64,000 bases of DNA. It comes from Aliarcobacter sp. (GTDB lineage Bacteria; Campylobacterota; Campylobacteria; Campylobacterales; Arcobacteraceae). Shown in pieces: positions 17,115 through 28,135 of this stretch. The notes beneath the pieces were generated by a model, which saw nothing but the letters and a program-made list of their open reading frames with translations, did not search any database and had not been told where the DNA came from. Location of the stretch: contig JAQTXB010000011.1 of NCBI GenBank assembly GCA_028688995.1, positions 1-64,000 on the forward strand. The letters run 5' to 3'. Position 1 is the first letter of the stretch. Each line of letters starts with the position of its first letter. Made by a program: the position numbers and the translations under genes.

Positions 17115-19731
17115 TGAAATTATTATAAATATAAATGAAGCAAATAAAGCACAAAAGTATCAAAAAAAAGAAGAGCTTTTTCAAATAGAAGCTTTTGAAA
17201 AAGTTTCTAAGATTTTGCATGAACATAATGTTGGCAATAATACAAATGATATAACAGATTGTAGATTTCATGATACTATTTTTATTGATGGTGATAGAGG
17301 TGTAGGAAAAACTGCTTTTATGATAAATATAGAAAACTATTATAAAAAATATTTTACAACTGAGACAGCGGAAAATAAAAATGAAAATAAAGGAAATTTT
17401 ATCTTTTTAAAACCAGTTGATCCAACACTTTTAGAACATACGGAAAAGTTTTTAGGAGTGGTTTTTGGAAAAATTGTAGAAATAGTATCAATGCGTTTGA
17501 AAAATAATAGTATAGATGAAAATAGTTATTATTTTGATGATGATTGTAATATAAAATCTAAATTTGAGAATCAAACAAAACATTGTATAGATAGTTATTA
17601 TAGAGCTCTTGAAAATCTATCAAAATCTCTTGGAGCAGTGTCATCTATTGAAAATAAACAGAGTGCTGGAATAGAAGAGATAGCTTCATATAAGTCAAGT
17701 TTAAAGTTAGAACAATATGCCCATGAATTTTTTCAAGTGGTTTGCAAGATGTTTGGTGTAAATGCTATTGTAATGCTCATAGATGATGTAGATATGGCAT
17801 TTGATAAAGGTTTTGATGTACTTGAAGTTGTGAGAAAATATTTAGCTTCACCTTATCTTATACCAATTGTTGCTGGAGATATGAAACTTTATAGAGAAAT
17901 AGTTGAAACAAAATTTATAGAAAAAATAAAGTTCTATGAAGATGTAAAATATATGAAAGATTTAGATTCAAAATTTATAGAAAGTAAAGAATATAAAGAT
18001 AAGTTACAACTTTTAAATAATCTTGTAAAACAATACTTGCATAAAATTTTTCCAAATGAATATAGAATAGAATTAAAAAATATTTTTAGAATTATTAGAG
18101 AAAATTTAGTAACAGTAAAATTAGGAAATTTGGATATTCCATTTACAGAAATAAAAGATTTTGAGATTCGACACTTAAATTTTGGCATCAATCAAAAACA
18201 GTTTACATTTAAAGTATTTGAAGATAATACAAGAAAAGTAATTCAATATTTAACTTCTAAAAAAGAAATATATAGTAATTTTTTTAGAAATATAGATTAT
18301 TCAAAAAATGCCAAATATGAATCATATCTACCACAAAAAGTAATGGTTAAATACGATGAATTTATAGTATCTTTCATACAAACAATTTATTATAAAAAAT
18401 CACTTGAAATAACATATAATATTTTACAAGATGAAAAAGATAATAAATTATCAGAATTTTTAGCAAATGATTTAAATTCTAAATATTTAATGTCTGATGA
18501 ATTAAGAAATATATTACAATATAAAGAAAAAGAAAGTAGAGATTTTGTAATTCAATATACTAATTTAAAAGATATTTTAAAAGTGGCATCTACTCATCAA
18601 GATTTAGAAAACTATATATTAAATCTTTTTATTTATAACGATTATATAAAAGGTAACCATCATCAAACTAAAAATTATATTTATTCTGGAAAATTTATAC
18701 AATGTATGATTTTCAGTTTATTTATAAAAGAAAAAATAGAGCTAAATACAGAAGAAATTCAATTAATACTAAATAAAATACAAAGTATAGATTTAGACTT
18801 TCTAATAAATAATGGAGATTATGAAATTTATTCAATGATTTTTAATGATGATTCTGAATATTTCAAAACGCAAAATATAGATATAGATTTTTTAGAATTG
18901 TCCTTTATTATAAATAGTGTTCCATTTAATTCTAGTAAAATTGATGATAAATCTGATAACAATAATGGAATTGAAGAAGAAGTAGTTGTTGATTATAAAA
19001 CATTTGATTTATCAAAAGATTTAATTTTATGGAAAAATATTTTTGCAAAGAATTTGATATTAAATAGTACAACTTTATATAGAATATTGGATAAGTTTTA
19101 TGAAAATTTGAGTTATATGAAAAATCAGAAATTAAATGATTCTCCTCTTGAATTTTTACAAAGAATAGTATTGATTTTTATAAATTCAGTTGCTTTTTTT
19201 GAAAGTACAAATCTTAAAATTGCAAATACAAATATTGCGATAGGAGATAAATTTGATTTGACAATAGCTTTAACAAAAACAAATGCAGCAACTTTAAATA
19301 TTAAACCTTTGATGAATAAAGAATTAACATTAACAAAAGCATTGTTTTTTCATCCAATTATTTCTCACATTTTATTTCCTAATAACGATTCAAAACTTAA
19401 ATCTTTAAGTTTTACTAATTTAATGAGTGATTTAAAAGATAAAAAAGATAATGAAGATAAAAAAGAATTATTTAATAATATATTTTATAAATATTGGCAA
19501 AAAATAGGTCATTACAAAAGAGGCTTACCTCAAATGATGAATCCAATTGATATTTGTAAAAATTATTTCAGAGAAATTAATAAAAATATTGATAATAATT
19601 CAAAAAAATTTTTAACAGTCCCTTCTAGTAAATATGTATTGACTTATAAATTTATAAAAGAAAATGTTTCAGATAAAGATAATGAATTAGAAACTTTAAT
19701 GAAAAAATATCAAGATTTAGTTACTAAATAA
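17107..19731 (+). CDS. rdrA: RADAR-type ATPase RdrA
   Basis: An 874-residue P-loop ATPase. Walker A is GDRGVGKT at residues 62-69 and Walker B is VMLIDDVD at 222-229; the remaining 640 residues are helical, charged and not like other common ATPases. The size, early Walker A site, and position immediately before a roughly 900-residue adenosine-deaminase-like gene are the defining features of RdrA. RdrA forms a large ring that works with RdrB in RADAR anti-phage defence. Its start overlaps the membrane protein gene by 8 bp and its stop overlaps the rdrB start by one base (TAATG). Assignment is by context and motifs, not alignment. Confidence 0.85.
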   Translation: MNNEIIININEANKAQKYQKKEELFQIEAFEKVSKILHEHNVGNNTNDITDCRFHDTIFIDGDRGVGKTAFMINIENYYKKYFTTETAENKNENKGNFIFLKPVDPTLLEHTEKFLGVVFGKIVEIVSMRLKNNSIDENSYYFDDDCNIKSKFENQTKHCIDSYYRALENLSKSLGAVSSIENKQSAGIEEIASYKSSLKLEQYAHEFFQVVCKMFGVNAIVMLIDDVDMAFDKGFDVLEVVRKYLASPYLIPIVAGDMKLYREIVETKFIEKIKFYEDVKYMKDLDSKFIESKEYKDKLQLLNNLVKQYLHKIFPNEYRIELKNIFRIIRENLVTVKLGNLDIPFTEIKDFEIRHLNFGINQKQFTFKVFEDNTRKVIQYLTSKKEIYSNFFRNIDYSKNAKYESYLPQKVMVKYDEFIVSFIQTIYYKKSLEITYNILQDEKDNKLSEFLANDLNSKYLMSDELRNILQYKEKESRDFVIQYTNLKDILKVASTHQDLENYILNLFIYNDYIKGNHHQTKNYIYSGKFIQCMIFSLFIKEKIELNTEEIQLILNKIQSIDLDFLINNGDYEIYSMIFNDDSEYFKTQNIDIDFLELSFIINSVPFNSSKIDDKSDNNNGIEEEVVVDYKTFDLSKDLILWKNIFAKNLILNSTTLYRILDKFYENLSYMKNQKLNDSPLEFLQRIVLIFINSVAFFESTNLKIANTNIAIGDKFDLTIALTKTNAATLNIKPLMNKELTLTKALFFHPIISHILFPNNDSKLKSLSFTNLMSDLKDKKDNEDKKELFNNIFYKYWQKIGHYKRGLPQMMNPIDICKNYFREINKNIDNNSKKFLTVPSSKYVLTYKFIKENVSDKDNELETLMKKYQDLVTK

Positions 19732-22454
19732 TGCTTAAAAATAACCTAAAAGACATTTCAAATATCGTACTTCTTAGAAGTGATAAGATATTGTATGAGT
19801 TATTGTCAAATGAGACCTTTATAGATAATAAAAGCAAGGCTTATGAGTATGGAGTGAGGGATTATTATCCAAATAGTTTTCGCAAAGGAACTATGGACGA
19901 TAGTATTAAATATACTTTGGATAAAAATCAAACTTCAAAATTTACATTGGATTATGAGTTTGATTTTTTGGATAGTTTATTTGATGAGTATTTGAAATTT
20001 GATGGCAATCATATCTATGCAAAAAGTGAAATATTAGATAAATATAGCTCTGTGATAAACAAAATTCACCCCTTTAATATTATTGGGTATAAATTAGCCT
20101 CAAAACTTAGACAAAATAGTGTAAATATACAGAATATCAAAGATTATGGCAAATATATCACTCCATTGGCTTTTAGTGTAAATAGAGAATTTAAAGAATA
20201 TGCTGAAAATCATATCCATTTAGGTGGGAGCAATACAGAATCACTTAGTTTCATAGCCTTACTTTCAAATTCAACTAATAAAGAGTTTTATAGCTATGAA
20301 ATATTAGATAAGCTTCCAAGAATCAATGAATTTTCATATATCAATAATGGTCATTATTCTTTTGGAGTTTTGATTGATATTGCTAAATATTGTATAAGTG
20401 TAATAAATAGTGAGTTTTTAGGATGGGAAAGAGATAAAAATATTTTAGATAATTTACAAAAATTGGCTTCTTTTGGAAGATTATCGATGATTGATACGGA
20501 TTTTGCTTCTATTTATATAATAGATAAAATGCAGATGAATATACAAAATGAACTTTTAAAAGAGGCATTTGTTTACAAAAAAGGTGGTTATGATAATAAG
20601 TTTTGGTTTATATATAACATTTTAATATTTGATTTATACTTAACTACAAATGATAAAGCCATAAGAGTAGCTATCAAAGTTTTTTTACATATTATAAATA
20701 TTTTGCGTTCATATATGTTGATGTCTCAAAATCTTGGGCTTAGTCATTTTTCTGAGTTTTCAAGTTCAAGTTTACGAAGACAAGAACAAAAAAGATTTCA
20801 AAATGTAGCTTCAAATATCATCTCAAATGGTACAACAAAAGTTGAAGCGAAGATAGCACCAAATGCAGTTTTTGATGGTGAAATTTTAGCTTATAAAGTA
20901 GCTTTTGATAAAGAGATAATCAAAAGAGAATCTGTAAATATAGAAAAATCTCATCATAAATATTTTTTAAATACCAATCACTCGAAACGAAATTATCATT
21001 TTTGTGTGCATTTTATAAGAAAAGATGAAAGAACAAAAAAAACTTGTTTAGGAATGAGTCTTTATCGATTTTATTATCTCAGAGAAGAGTTAAAAAAAGA
21101 AGCTATCAAAGTCAATAATTTTTTATATCAAGAATCTCATATCGTAAATAAATTTGATTTTTATAGGAAGTTTTATTATAACAAAACACGAGTATTAGAA
21201 CATCAAAAAGATTTAGAAAATGATTATATTGATTTAACAAAACTAATAACTACAATAGATATTGCAGGGGATGAAAATAGAACTCCTCCTGAAGTTTTTG
21301 CCCCTATTATTAAGTATTTACAAAGAGATATAAAAAAACTTGATGAGTTTAAAGCTGATTATATAAAATACCAAAGAGATGGACATGATTTTGTGGAAAA
21401 CTATAAATTAAGACTTTCAGTTCATGCAGGTGAAGATTTTAATCATATTGTTACAGGTATGAGAAAAGTTCATGAAACAGTTAAGTTTTATGGTATGGGT
21501 GATAAAGATAGATTAGGTCATGCACTGGCAATTGGTCTAAATCCTAAAAAATGGTGTGAACTAAATGGAGATATTTTTGTAACTAAACAAGAACATTTCG
21601 ATAATTTAGTGTGGCTTTATCATCAAAGTATAGAAGTTTTACCATATTATAAAAATGCGGATAAATTAAGAGAAAAATATGCACGAGTTATAAAAGAGCT
21701 TTACAAAGAGATATATTTATTAAAAAATGAAGAATTAAGTTGTGAAATAGAAGATATGTATAAGGCTTGGAAACTTAGAGAATTTTGTCCTATTGTAATG
21801 TTTTCACAAGATGAAATGTTAAATAAAGCAGATGAATATCTAAAAATTGCAAATTTTGACAATCAAAAATTATGTGAAGAAGAATATAAAAAAGCTAAAA
21901 AAATTTATCATAAATATCATACTTGTGAAACTGTTAGAAAAAAAGGCGATGAGGTTATAAAAATAGAGTATGAGGATACATATAGAAATTTATATAAATA
22001 TTTTATTACAGATGAAGATTTAGAACTTATAGAAGCCGTACAAGATAGACTTATCCAAAAGTTTTGTGATAACGGAATTATCATTGAAACAAATCCCTCT
22101 TCAAATGTTTATATTGCTCATATTCACTCTTATGATAAGCATCCAATATTTAGATGGAATCCTATTGAAGATGAAGATTTATTTATTGACTTAAAAAAAG
22201 AAAATGAAAAAGAAAAGCCAAAATTTAATAAATTTGGTATTAGAACATCAAGAATGAAAGTGTGTGTAAATACAGATGACCCTGCGATTATGCCAACAAC
22301 TCTACGAAATGAGTTTGATTTATTAACTAGAGTTGCTTCTGAAAAACATAGTAAAAATAGAGAAAATATTGAAAATTGGTGCGAAAATATTAGAAAATTA
22401 GGAATTGAAATATTTGATTATGACCATCAAAAAAGTGAGTTTAGAAGAGTTTAA
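19731..22454 (+). CDS. rdrB: RADAR-type adenosine deaminase RdrB
   Basis: A 907-residue protein carrying the adenosine-deaminase metal and catalytic motifs in order: HIHLGG at residues 161-166, HAGED at 565-569, RLGHAL at 594-599 and NTDDP at 847-851. Ordinary adenosine deaminase is about 350 residues. Here roughly 400 residues lie between the first and second motifs, the large insertion typical of RdrB. All metal ligands (two His of HxH, His of HAGE, Asp of DDP) are intact, so it should be active. RADAR was first reported to edit adenosine to inosine in RNA during infection; later work points to ATP and dATP deamination. The stop lies 2 bp from that of the convergent sel1 gene. Confidence 0.88.
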   Translation: MLKNNLKDISNIVLLRSDKILYELLSNETFIDNKSKAYEYGVRDYYPNSFRKGTMDDSIKYTLDKNQTSKFTLDYEFDFLDSLFDEYLKFDGNHIYAKSEILDKYSSVINKIHPFNIIGYKLASKLRQNSVNIQNIKDYGKYITPLAFSVNREFKEYAENHIHLGGSNTESLSFIALLSNSTNKEFYSYEILDKLPRINEFSYINNGHYSFGVLIDIAKYCISVINSEFLGWERDKNILDNLQKLASFGRLSMIDTDFASIYIIDKMQMNIQNELLKEAFVYKKGGYDNKFWFIYNILIFDLYLTTNDKAIRVAIKVFLHIINILRSYMLMSQNLGLSHFSEFSSSSLRRQEQKRFQNVASNIISNGTTKVEAKIAPNAVFDGEILAYKVAFDKEIIKRESVNIEKSHHKYFLNTNHSKRNYHFCVHFIRKDERTKKTCLGMSLYRFYYLREELKKEAIKVNNFLYQESHIVNKFDFYRKFYYNKTRVLEHQKDLENDYIDLTKLITTIDIAGDENRTPPEVFAPIIKYLQRDIKKLDEFKADYIKYQRDGHDFVENYKLRLSVHAGEDFNHIVTGMRKVHETVKFYGMGDKDRLGHALAIGLNPKKWCELNGDIFVTKQEHFDNLVWLYHQSIEVLPYYKNADKLREKYARVIKELYKEIYLLKNEELSCEIEDMYKAWKLREFCPIVMFSQDEMLNKADEYLKIANFDNQKLCEEEYKKAKKIYHKYHTCETVRKKGDEVIKIEYEDTYRNLYKYFITDEDLELIEAVQDRLIQKFCDNGIIIETNPSSNVYIAHIHSYDKHPIFRWNPIEDEDLFIDLKKENEKEKPKFNKFGIRTSRMKVCVNTDDPAIMPTTLRNEFDLLTRVASEKHSKNRENIENWCENIRKLGIEIFDYDHQKSEFRRV

Positions 22455-22456
22455 AT

Positions 22457-23125
22457 TCACTTAACCGGCACATTATAATCCCCAATTTTAAAACCTTCAT
22501 CTTTGGGATATTTAAATAAATTGTAGTCTTTCCATACTTTTACACAAAGTTTATTACCTTTTTCATATTCATCTTTCGCAAAGGCATTAGCTCTTCCAAA
22601 ATTTGGGAAAACTCCTGTTCCACTTGCATACATATAAGCAATATAACAGTTTGCATCATACTCTTTTTGTTTTGAAGCTAGTTTGAAATAGTATAAGGCT
22701 TTTTCATAATCTTTTGGAACTACTCCACCTAATAAAAAGAATTTAGCAAGCATAAGTTGTGCTTTTGCATTATTTTGATTTGCAGCATCTACAAAAGTGT
22801 TGTAAGCTTTTTTTTCATCGTAAAATATTGTTTTATTTGAAAGATATAATTTACCCAAAAGATAAGTAGATTCACTATTTCCTAAATCTGAGGCCTTTTG
22901 AAAAAGTTCTTGTGCTTTATTTACATTCCTAGCAATTCCATCACCATTTAGATAGATAAGTGCCAGTTCATGTATTGCTTTTGGGTTATTTTCATTTGCC
23001 AATTCTTTATAACCACTAAGGGCTTTCATACTTCCTTCAACCTTTTGAATAGTATTAACTTCCTCAAAAGTTAAGGCATTTAGAAAAGTTCCTAAGATGA
23101 TTAAAAAGAACAGGCTTTTTTTCAT
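22457..23125 (-). CDS. Sel1-repeat periplasmic protein
   Basis: A 222-residue protein with a Sec signal peptide ([17 protein letters not shown]) followed by about four Sel1-type TPR repeats. Examples are [39 protein letters not shown] and [14 protein letters not shown]. Such proteins act as protein-binding scaffolds in the periplasm, and many Campylobacterota have several. Its ATG overlaps the alr stop (ATGA, 4 bp), so it belongs to the uvrC-alr transcript. Its stop is only 2 bp from the rdrB stop. Confidence 0.85.
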   Translation of the reverse strand: MKKSLFFLIILGTFLNALTFEEVNTIQKVEGSMKALSGYKELANENNPKAIHELALIYLNGDGIARNVNKAQELFQKASDLGNSESTYLLGKLYLSNKTIFYDEKKAYNTFVDAANQNNAKAQLMLAKFFLLGGVVPKDYEKALYYFKLASKQKEYDANCYIAYMYASGTGVFPNFGRANAFAKDEYEKGNKLCVKVWKDYNLFKYPKDEGFKIGDYNVPVK

Positions 23126-24144
23126 ATTATCTCTTTTTTTATATTTGGACTTAGTGTTGTTGTAATTTCATAAGTTATTGTATCATGAATTTTTGCTAGT
23201 TCATTAACATCATCAAATATACAAACTTCTTCATCTTGAGTATTTAATGAAAGGTTATCCATAGAAACTCGACCAAGAACTTTATAACCTTTTGGTGTTG
23301 TATAAGGTTTTCTTTCATTTAATCTTAAAAAACCATCTCCATATCCAACATCATAAGTTGAAACATTCATATCTTCACTTGCTCTGTATGTTCCACCATA
23401 ACCAACAGTTTGTCCTTTTTTTAAAACCCTTGATGCTAATCTTGAAGCCCAAAGTGACATAACAGGTTTTAATTTTGGAAATTTAAAAATTCCAGCATTA
23501 TCTAAATATCCATAAGTTGCAATTCCAACTCTAGCAAAATCTTCATCGAAATTTGATGTTCTAAAAAGTGCAGCTGAGTTACAAGAATGGAAGGCTGGAA
23601 TTGGTAGTGAAAGTTTTTCACATATTTTTTTCACATCCTCTTTTACCCTAGAAAAAACGGCCTTTTGCCAGAAAAAATCAGTTGTTAATTCATCTGCACA
23701 TTTGTGATGTGTAAAGATTCCAGTCACTTGTATATTTCTTTTACAAAGCCCTAAAATAGCCTCTTCTAGCTCTTGGGGAGATACACCATTTCTATGCATA
23801 CCCGTATCTACCTTAATATGAACTTTTATATTTTCAGGTAAGTTTTTTATTGCATCTAAACTATTAACTGCTATGTGAAAAGTATGTGAATAAGTGTGAA
23901 CATCTTTTTGTGCAAGTATCAAAATATCGTCAAATAATTTTTCTATGATTAGTGCTTCTTCAATACTTTTTACTACTGCTTTTTTGATTCCAAACTCACG
24001 TGCAAGTGAGCCAATTTCATAAAGTCCATGACCATAAGCGTTATCTTTTAATACAACAGCGACTTTTTCAACTGAACCTGTTTGTTTTGAAATAACACCA
24101 AAATTGTAAAATAGATTTTCTTTATTTAATAAGATTTTTGCCAA
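23122..24144 (-). CDS. alr: Alanine racemase
   Basis: A 340-residue fold-type III pyridoxal-phosphate enzyme making D-alanine for peptidoglycan. The PLP lysine lies in [11 protein letters not shown] (near residue 33), and [13 protein letters not shown] and [10 protein letters not shown] carry the second half-site residues, including the catalytic tyrosine. It is a little shorter than the usual 360-370 residues at the C-terminus, which ends KKEII. It begins 2 bp after the uvrC stop and overlaps sel1, so uvrC-alr-sel1 forms a tight operon. Confidence 0.93.
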   Translation of the reverse strand: MAKILLNKENLFYNFGVISKQTGSVEKVAVVLKDNAYGHGLYEIGSLAREFGIKKAVVKSIEEALIIEKLFDDILILAQKDVHTYSHTFHIAVNSLDAIKNLPENIKVHIKVDTGMHRNGVSPQELEEAILGLCKRNIQVTGIFTHHKCADELTTDFFWQKAVFSRVKEDVKKICEKLSLPIPAFHSCNSAALFRTSNFDEDFARVGIATYGYLDNAGIFKFPKLKPVMSLWASRLASRVLKKGQTVGYGGTYRASEDMNVSTYDVGYGDGFLRLNERKPYTTPKGYKVLGRVSMDNLSLNTQDEEVCIFDDVNELAKIHDTITYEITTTLSPNIKKEII

Positions 24145-24146
24145 AA

Positions 24147-25997
24147 TTAATCCTTTGGTTGAATAAAATAATTTGATATGATAATTGCATCTTTTTCATT
24201 TAAAACATTTTTTAATTCTTCAACAGATGCATTTTTGATTTTCTCAAACTCACCAAAATATAAAAGAAGTTTTTTAATTTTTGCTTCTCCTATTCCTTTG
24301 ATTTGTAATAGTGAAATCTGTTTATCTTCCGCTCGTTTTTGTTTTTTGTGAAAATTGATTACAAATCGGTGAGCTTCATCTCTTTGTCTTTGTACGAATT
24401 GTAATCTTTTATCACTTGTCGATAACTTTAAATTTTTAAATTCACCATTTTTATCTTTATAGTGAATTATATCTTTTGCTGCACCTTTGGCTCTGTGAGC
24501 CTTTGCATCAACTTTCTCTTTTGCGACTGCAATTATATCAAGATTTACTCCAACTGATGAAACAATATCGTAGGCTAGTTTTAAAAGAGTTTCTCCTCCA
24601 TCAATAATCCATAAATCAGGTGCAGGATTTTTTTCAAAACTTTCAACTCTTCTTATTAACATCTCTCTCATTTGTGAATATTCATCTTTTGATTCAAGAT
24701 TGTAGTGCCTAAATGCTTTTTTATCAAATGTGTTTAACTCTTCACTCCAAACTACCATAGCTCCTACAGTTGCTTGTCCCATCATGTGTGAGTTATCATA
24801 ACTTTCAACTCTAAATGGAAGTGTTTGAAGTGTAAACAGATCTTTTAACTCTTCATAAATAGTTGTTTGATTTTTACTTGAATCAATTCGTAAAAGTTCT
24901 TCACAATTGCTAAGGGCAATTTGAACAATATCTTTTTTCTTATCTTTTTTAGGGTTTATGATTTTGATTTTTTTACCAAATTTGATTTGCAAAAACTCTT
25001 CAAGTTCAACTGTATCGCCTAGTTCAATTCCTACTAAAATCTCTTTTGGTAAAAGTGGAATTTCATTATCATAGTAGTTGATAATTGCTCTTTTATAAGC
25101 TTCTTCATAATCAAAATCAAAACTTTCATCAAAGGCATCAACCTTTAAGAAATCATGGCTTGAAGATGCAATTTTTCCATCTCTTATAAACATTCTCACA
25201 ATTACTGCTTTCTTGTTTGAGGCTGTGATTGCAAAAATATCTATATCTTCATGTGTTGTTAAATCAATTCCTGATTTTATTTGAGATTTTTCTATTGTTT
25301 TTATTCTATCTCTTATCATCATTGCATCTTCAAATCTAAAATCATTTGAGTATTGCAACATCTTTTCATTTAGTTTTGAGATTAATTTTGTTTTATTGTA
25401 GATAAATTCTAAGGCATTTTCTACAATTTTTGAATACTCTTCTTTTGAGATTTTATTTTCACATGGAGCAAAACATTTTTTTATTTGATGGAATAAACAA
25501 GCAGTTTTACCTTTAACACAAGATTTCTTTTGTACAAGAGGAACTATTTCATAGATACTATCAAGCATATCTTTTGCACCAGTTGAGTAAGGTCCAAAAT
25601 ATTTGATATTTTTGCCTTTGTGTATTTTTCTTGTGATTTCAAGTCGTGGAAAATCTTCACTATAATCTATCATAATATAAGGATAAGTTTTGTCATCACG
25701 AAGCAGAATATTGTATTTTGGTTTTAGTTGTTTGATTAAAGAATTTTCCAAAATCAAAGCATCATGTTCATTTGGAACAACAATCCACTCAAGAGTTTCA
25801 ACTTCACTAATCATTTTATAGATTCTTGGTCCCAATTTATCAGCAGGTAATAGTTTTGGAGTAAATTTGAAATATGATTTAACTCTGTTTTTTAGGATTT
25901 TTGCTTTTCCTATATAGAGTAAATGACCCTGTTTATCAAAGTATTGATAAACTCCAGCATCAGAGGGAAGTTGTTTGAGTTTGTCTTCTAGATTCAT
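24147..25997 (-). CDS. uvrC: UvrABC excinuclease subunit C
   Basis: A 616-residue UvrC, normal size. Domains in order are the GIY-YIG nuclease (about 10-95, [21 protein letters not shown]), which makes the 3' incision, and a cysteine-rich stretch ([20 protein letters not shown]) that can hold an iron-sulfur cluster. The UVR helix ([11 protein letters not shown]-like, about 205-235), the RNase H-like endonuclease ([20 protein letters not shown]) for the 5' incision, and a C-terminal helix-hairpin-helix pair follow. It acts in nucleotide excision repair with UvrAB. It is divergent from the GNAT-like gene, with 124 bp between. Confidence 0.96.
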   Translation of the reverse strand: MNLEDKLKQLPSDAGVYQYFDKQGHLLYIGKAKILKNRVKSYFKFTPKLLPADKLGPRIYKMISEVETLEWIVVPNEHDALILENSLIKQLKPKYNILLRDDKTYPYIMIDYSEDFPRLEITRKIHKGKNIKYFGPYSTGAKDMLDSIYEIVPLVQKKSCVKGKTACLFHQIKKCFAPCENKISKEEYSKIVENALEFIYNKTKLISKLNEKMLQYSNDFRFEDAMMIRDRIKTIEKSQIKSGIDLTTHEDIDIFAITASNKKAVIVRMFIRDGKIASSSHDFLKVDAFDESFDFDYEEAYKRAIINYYDNEIPLLPKEILVGIELGDTVELEEFLQIKFGKKIKIINPKKDKKKDIVQIALSNCEELLRIDSSKNQTTIYEELKDLFTLQTLPFRVESYDNSHMMGQATVGAMVVWSEELNTFDKKAFRHYNLESKDEYSQMREMLIRRVESFEKNPAPDLWIIDGGETLLKLAYDIVSSVGVNLDIIAVAKEKVDAKAHRAKGAAKDIIHYKDKNGEFKNLKLSTSDKRLQFVQRQRDEAHRFVINFHKKQKRAEDKQISLLQIKGIGEAKIKKLLLYFGEFEKIKNASVEELKNVLNEKDAIIISNYFIQPKD

Positions 25998-26121
25998 GGT
26001 GAAATAATACCCGAAACTGTTTAAAATATTTTAAAATTTCTAATGGTTAGAATATAAACAGTAAAAATCAATTATTATTGAATAATAAGACTACAATGAA
26101 TCCAACGGCGAAGGATTAAAA

Positions 26122-26760
26122 ATGAAAGTGATTGAACTTAATAGAGATGAATATTTGATCTCAGTGAAAAAAATAGCAGATTTTAAAAGTTTATCATTTT
26201 CTAAAAATGCCTTAGAATGGTGGGATAATTACTACAGTTGGGAAAAATTTCCTCCTTTATGTTTAGTAAATGATAAAGGGAAACATGTTTGTTATCTATT
26301 TTATACTATCTCAAAAGATAATGAATATCTAACAATTCATAATCTTTTAACACCAAATAAACATAGAAGTTTTGGTTATGCCTACAAACTTTTAAAACAC
26401 CTTTTTTCACATTTATCAGGCAATAAAATAAAAAGATTTAAAATGAATTGTGTTAGTTCTTCTTTAGATTTTTATAATAAGTTAGGTTTAGAGTATTGGG
26501 GAATAAATGATTTATCTCAATATTATTGTGATTTTAAAATGCCTCTTTTAGATATTAGTGAAATTCCTCAAATTGTAAAAGATTCAAATTTGAGTGAAAT
26601 AAGTGATGAACGAATTATGCAAATTTATGAAAAACTTAAAAATAATGGCACACAATTAGAAGAAAAAATGATTAGTAAATTTGAAGATTCAAAGGAAAAA
26701 CTTGAAGGAAAATATCATTTTAATTTACTTCAAGAAAGAGTTGATGGGATTGAAAAATAG
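26122..26760 (+). CDS. GNAT-like acetyltransferase
   Basis: A 212-residue protein. The central section (about 55-125) has the pattern of a GNAT fold: LCLVNDKGKHVCYLFYTIS strands, LTIHNLLTPNKHRSFGYAYKLLKHLF where the acetyl-CoA loop and helix should be, and SSLDFYNKLGLEYWG as the last conserved segment. The usual Q/R-x-x-G-x-G/A loop is altered to KHRSFGYA, so activity is likely but not certain. The C-terminal 60 residues are helical and charged. The substrate is unknown. The start has AAGGA about 7 bp upstream. Confidence 0.65.
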   Translation: MKVIELNRDEYLISVKKIADFKSLSFSKNALEWWDNYYSWEKFPPLCLVNDKGKHVCYLFYTISKDNEYLTIHNLLTPNKHRSFGYAYKLLKHLFSHLSGNKIKRFKMNCVSSSLDFYNKLGLEYWGINDLSQYYCDFKMPLLDISEIPQIVKDSNLSEISDERIMQIYEKLKNNGTQLEEKMISKFEDSKEKLEGKYHFNLLQERVDGIEK

Positions 26761-27073
26761 TTTATATTTATACAAGTGTATAAAAATTATTTTTTAAAGA
26801 AATTATTTTTAGTAGATTCTTATCTGAAATTATTAATTAAACAAAAATCTAAGTAAATAATATTGTAATAAATATAATATTCACATCTTAATTATAAAAA
26901 ATACCTATTATTTGGTATTTTAATAGATAAATATACAAAAAATAATATTTAATAATAAAATAGTAATTTATTGTATCTTGTATAAAATTAGTAATTAAAT
27001 TATAAATATAGAATTTTCTAAGTTGTAATTAAATTATTTTTATATAGAATTTTATCAATGCAGGAGGTGTTAA
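26761..27073. other. Intergenic region of 313 bp, AT-rich
   Basis: No ORF or RNA gene is visible here. It holds the palindrome at 26767-26784, long A/T stretches with several TATAAT-like hexamers, and, just before the next gene, the strong ribosome-binding site AGGAGG (27063-27068). The length is unusual for this compact sequence and may allow complex regulation or a small RNA, which I cannot identify. Confidence 0.5.
26767..26784. promoter_or_regulatory. TTTATAC-N4-GTATAAA palindrome before REC-PAS gene
   Basis: A second copy of the perfect 7-bp inverted repeat with 4-bp spacer (AAGT). It lies 7 bp after the GNAT-like stop and 289 bp before the REC-PAS start, and it has the same arms as the copy at 9648. 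Confidence 0.4.
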
Positions 27074-28135
27074 ATGTCTCAATTATTAAAATGTAGCTTT
27101 GATAAGTCCTTTCTTGAAAGAGCAAAAATTCTATATATTGAAAGTGAAGATTTAACAAGAAATGAGGCTACTGAAATTTTTGCAGTCTTTTTCAAAAAAG
27201 TTTTGATTGCAAGAGATGCAAATGAAGGCCTTGATGTTTTTATTGAAAATAGGTCAGAAATTGATATTATTTTATTAGATATAAACATGCCAAACCAAAA
27301 AGGTATAGAGTTATTAGAAGAGATTAGAAAAATTGATTGGAATATTCCAATTTTAATAGTCGCCTCATTTACAGAAGTTGAAATTTTACTAAAATCTATA
27401 AAATACAATATTACAAACTATATTGTAAAACCTATGCAATTAAACACCACACTTAAAATTATTTCACAATTAATGGAAGTTAAAGAGCAAAAAAAAGAGA
27501 TAGCTAGAAAAGATAATGAATTAAAACAATTTATATCAATTTTAGACTCTTCGAATATTATATGTGAAATGGATTTAGAATTTAATATTTTGTCTGCAAA
27601 TGATTCTTTTTTAGTAAATTCTGGTTATGAATTGAGTGAAATAATTGGTAAAAAGATTAATGATAAGGCAATTTTATGTAACTATGAAACTAATGAGGAA
27701 AAAATCCAAGATAGTTTATTAAGGGGAAAAACTTGGATAGGACTTAGTAAAAGAGTTGCAAAAGATGGAACATTTTATTACACTCACTCAACTATATTAC
27801 CAATCTTTCAAAATGATGGAAAAATTAAAAAATTTATTGAATTTGCAACTTTAATCTCAAAATATGAGAATGAGATTTTAGCCTTGAAAAAACATATATT
27901 ATTACTAAAAACTGAAAATTTTAAAGTTAATAAAGATTTAAAGAAAGAGAATGAATTTTACATAGATTTATCTAAAACTTTACAAAAAAATATTGATGAA
28001 AGTGTTGCTACTACTCAAAAATATCTTTTAGAGTTATATCAGTTAAAAAAACAAAATACTTTGTTATATGAAAAATTACGTACCCAAGAAAAAAGATTTG
28101 AAGAGTTCCAATCAGCAGTATTTAGTGGTCAATAA
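27074..28135 (+). CDS. Response regulator with PAS domain and coiled coil
   Basis: A 353-residue protein. A REC domain (about 12-130) has the phosphoacceptor Asp in IILLDINMPNQKG and the Lys in YIVKPM; the N-terminal acidic pair is altered to ESED. A PAS domain follows (about 150-265, ILDSSNIICEMDLEFNILSANDSF, then FQNDGKIKKFIEFATLIS), and then a coiled coil to the end. There is no output enzyme or DNA-binding domain, so it probably signals by protein contacts, for example to a kinase or chemoreceptor array. The strong AGGAGG RBS suggests high expression. Its 3' end overlaps the convergent kinase gene by 7 bp. Confidence 0.85.
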   Translation: MSQLLKCSFDKSFLERAKILYIESEDLTRNEATEIFAVFFKKVLIARDANEGLDVFIENRSEIDIILLDINMPNQKGIELLEEIRKIDWNIPILIVASFTEVEILLKSIKYNITNYIVKPMQLNTTLKIISQLMEVKEQKKEIARKDNELKQFISILDSSNIICEMDLEFNILSANDSFLVNSGYELSEIIGKKINDKAILCNYETNEEKIQDSLLRGKTWIGLSKRVAKDGTFYYTHSTILPIFQNDGKIKKFIEFATLISKYENEILALKKHILLLKTENFKVNKDLKKENEFYIDLSKTLQKNIDESVATTQKYLLELYQLKKQNTLLYEKLRTQEKRFEEFQSAVFSGQ

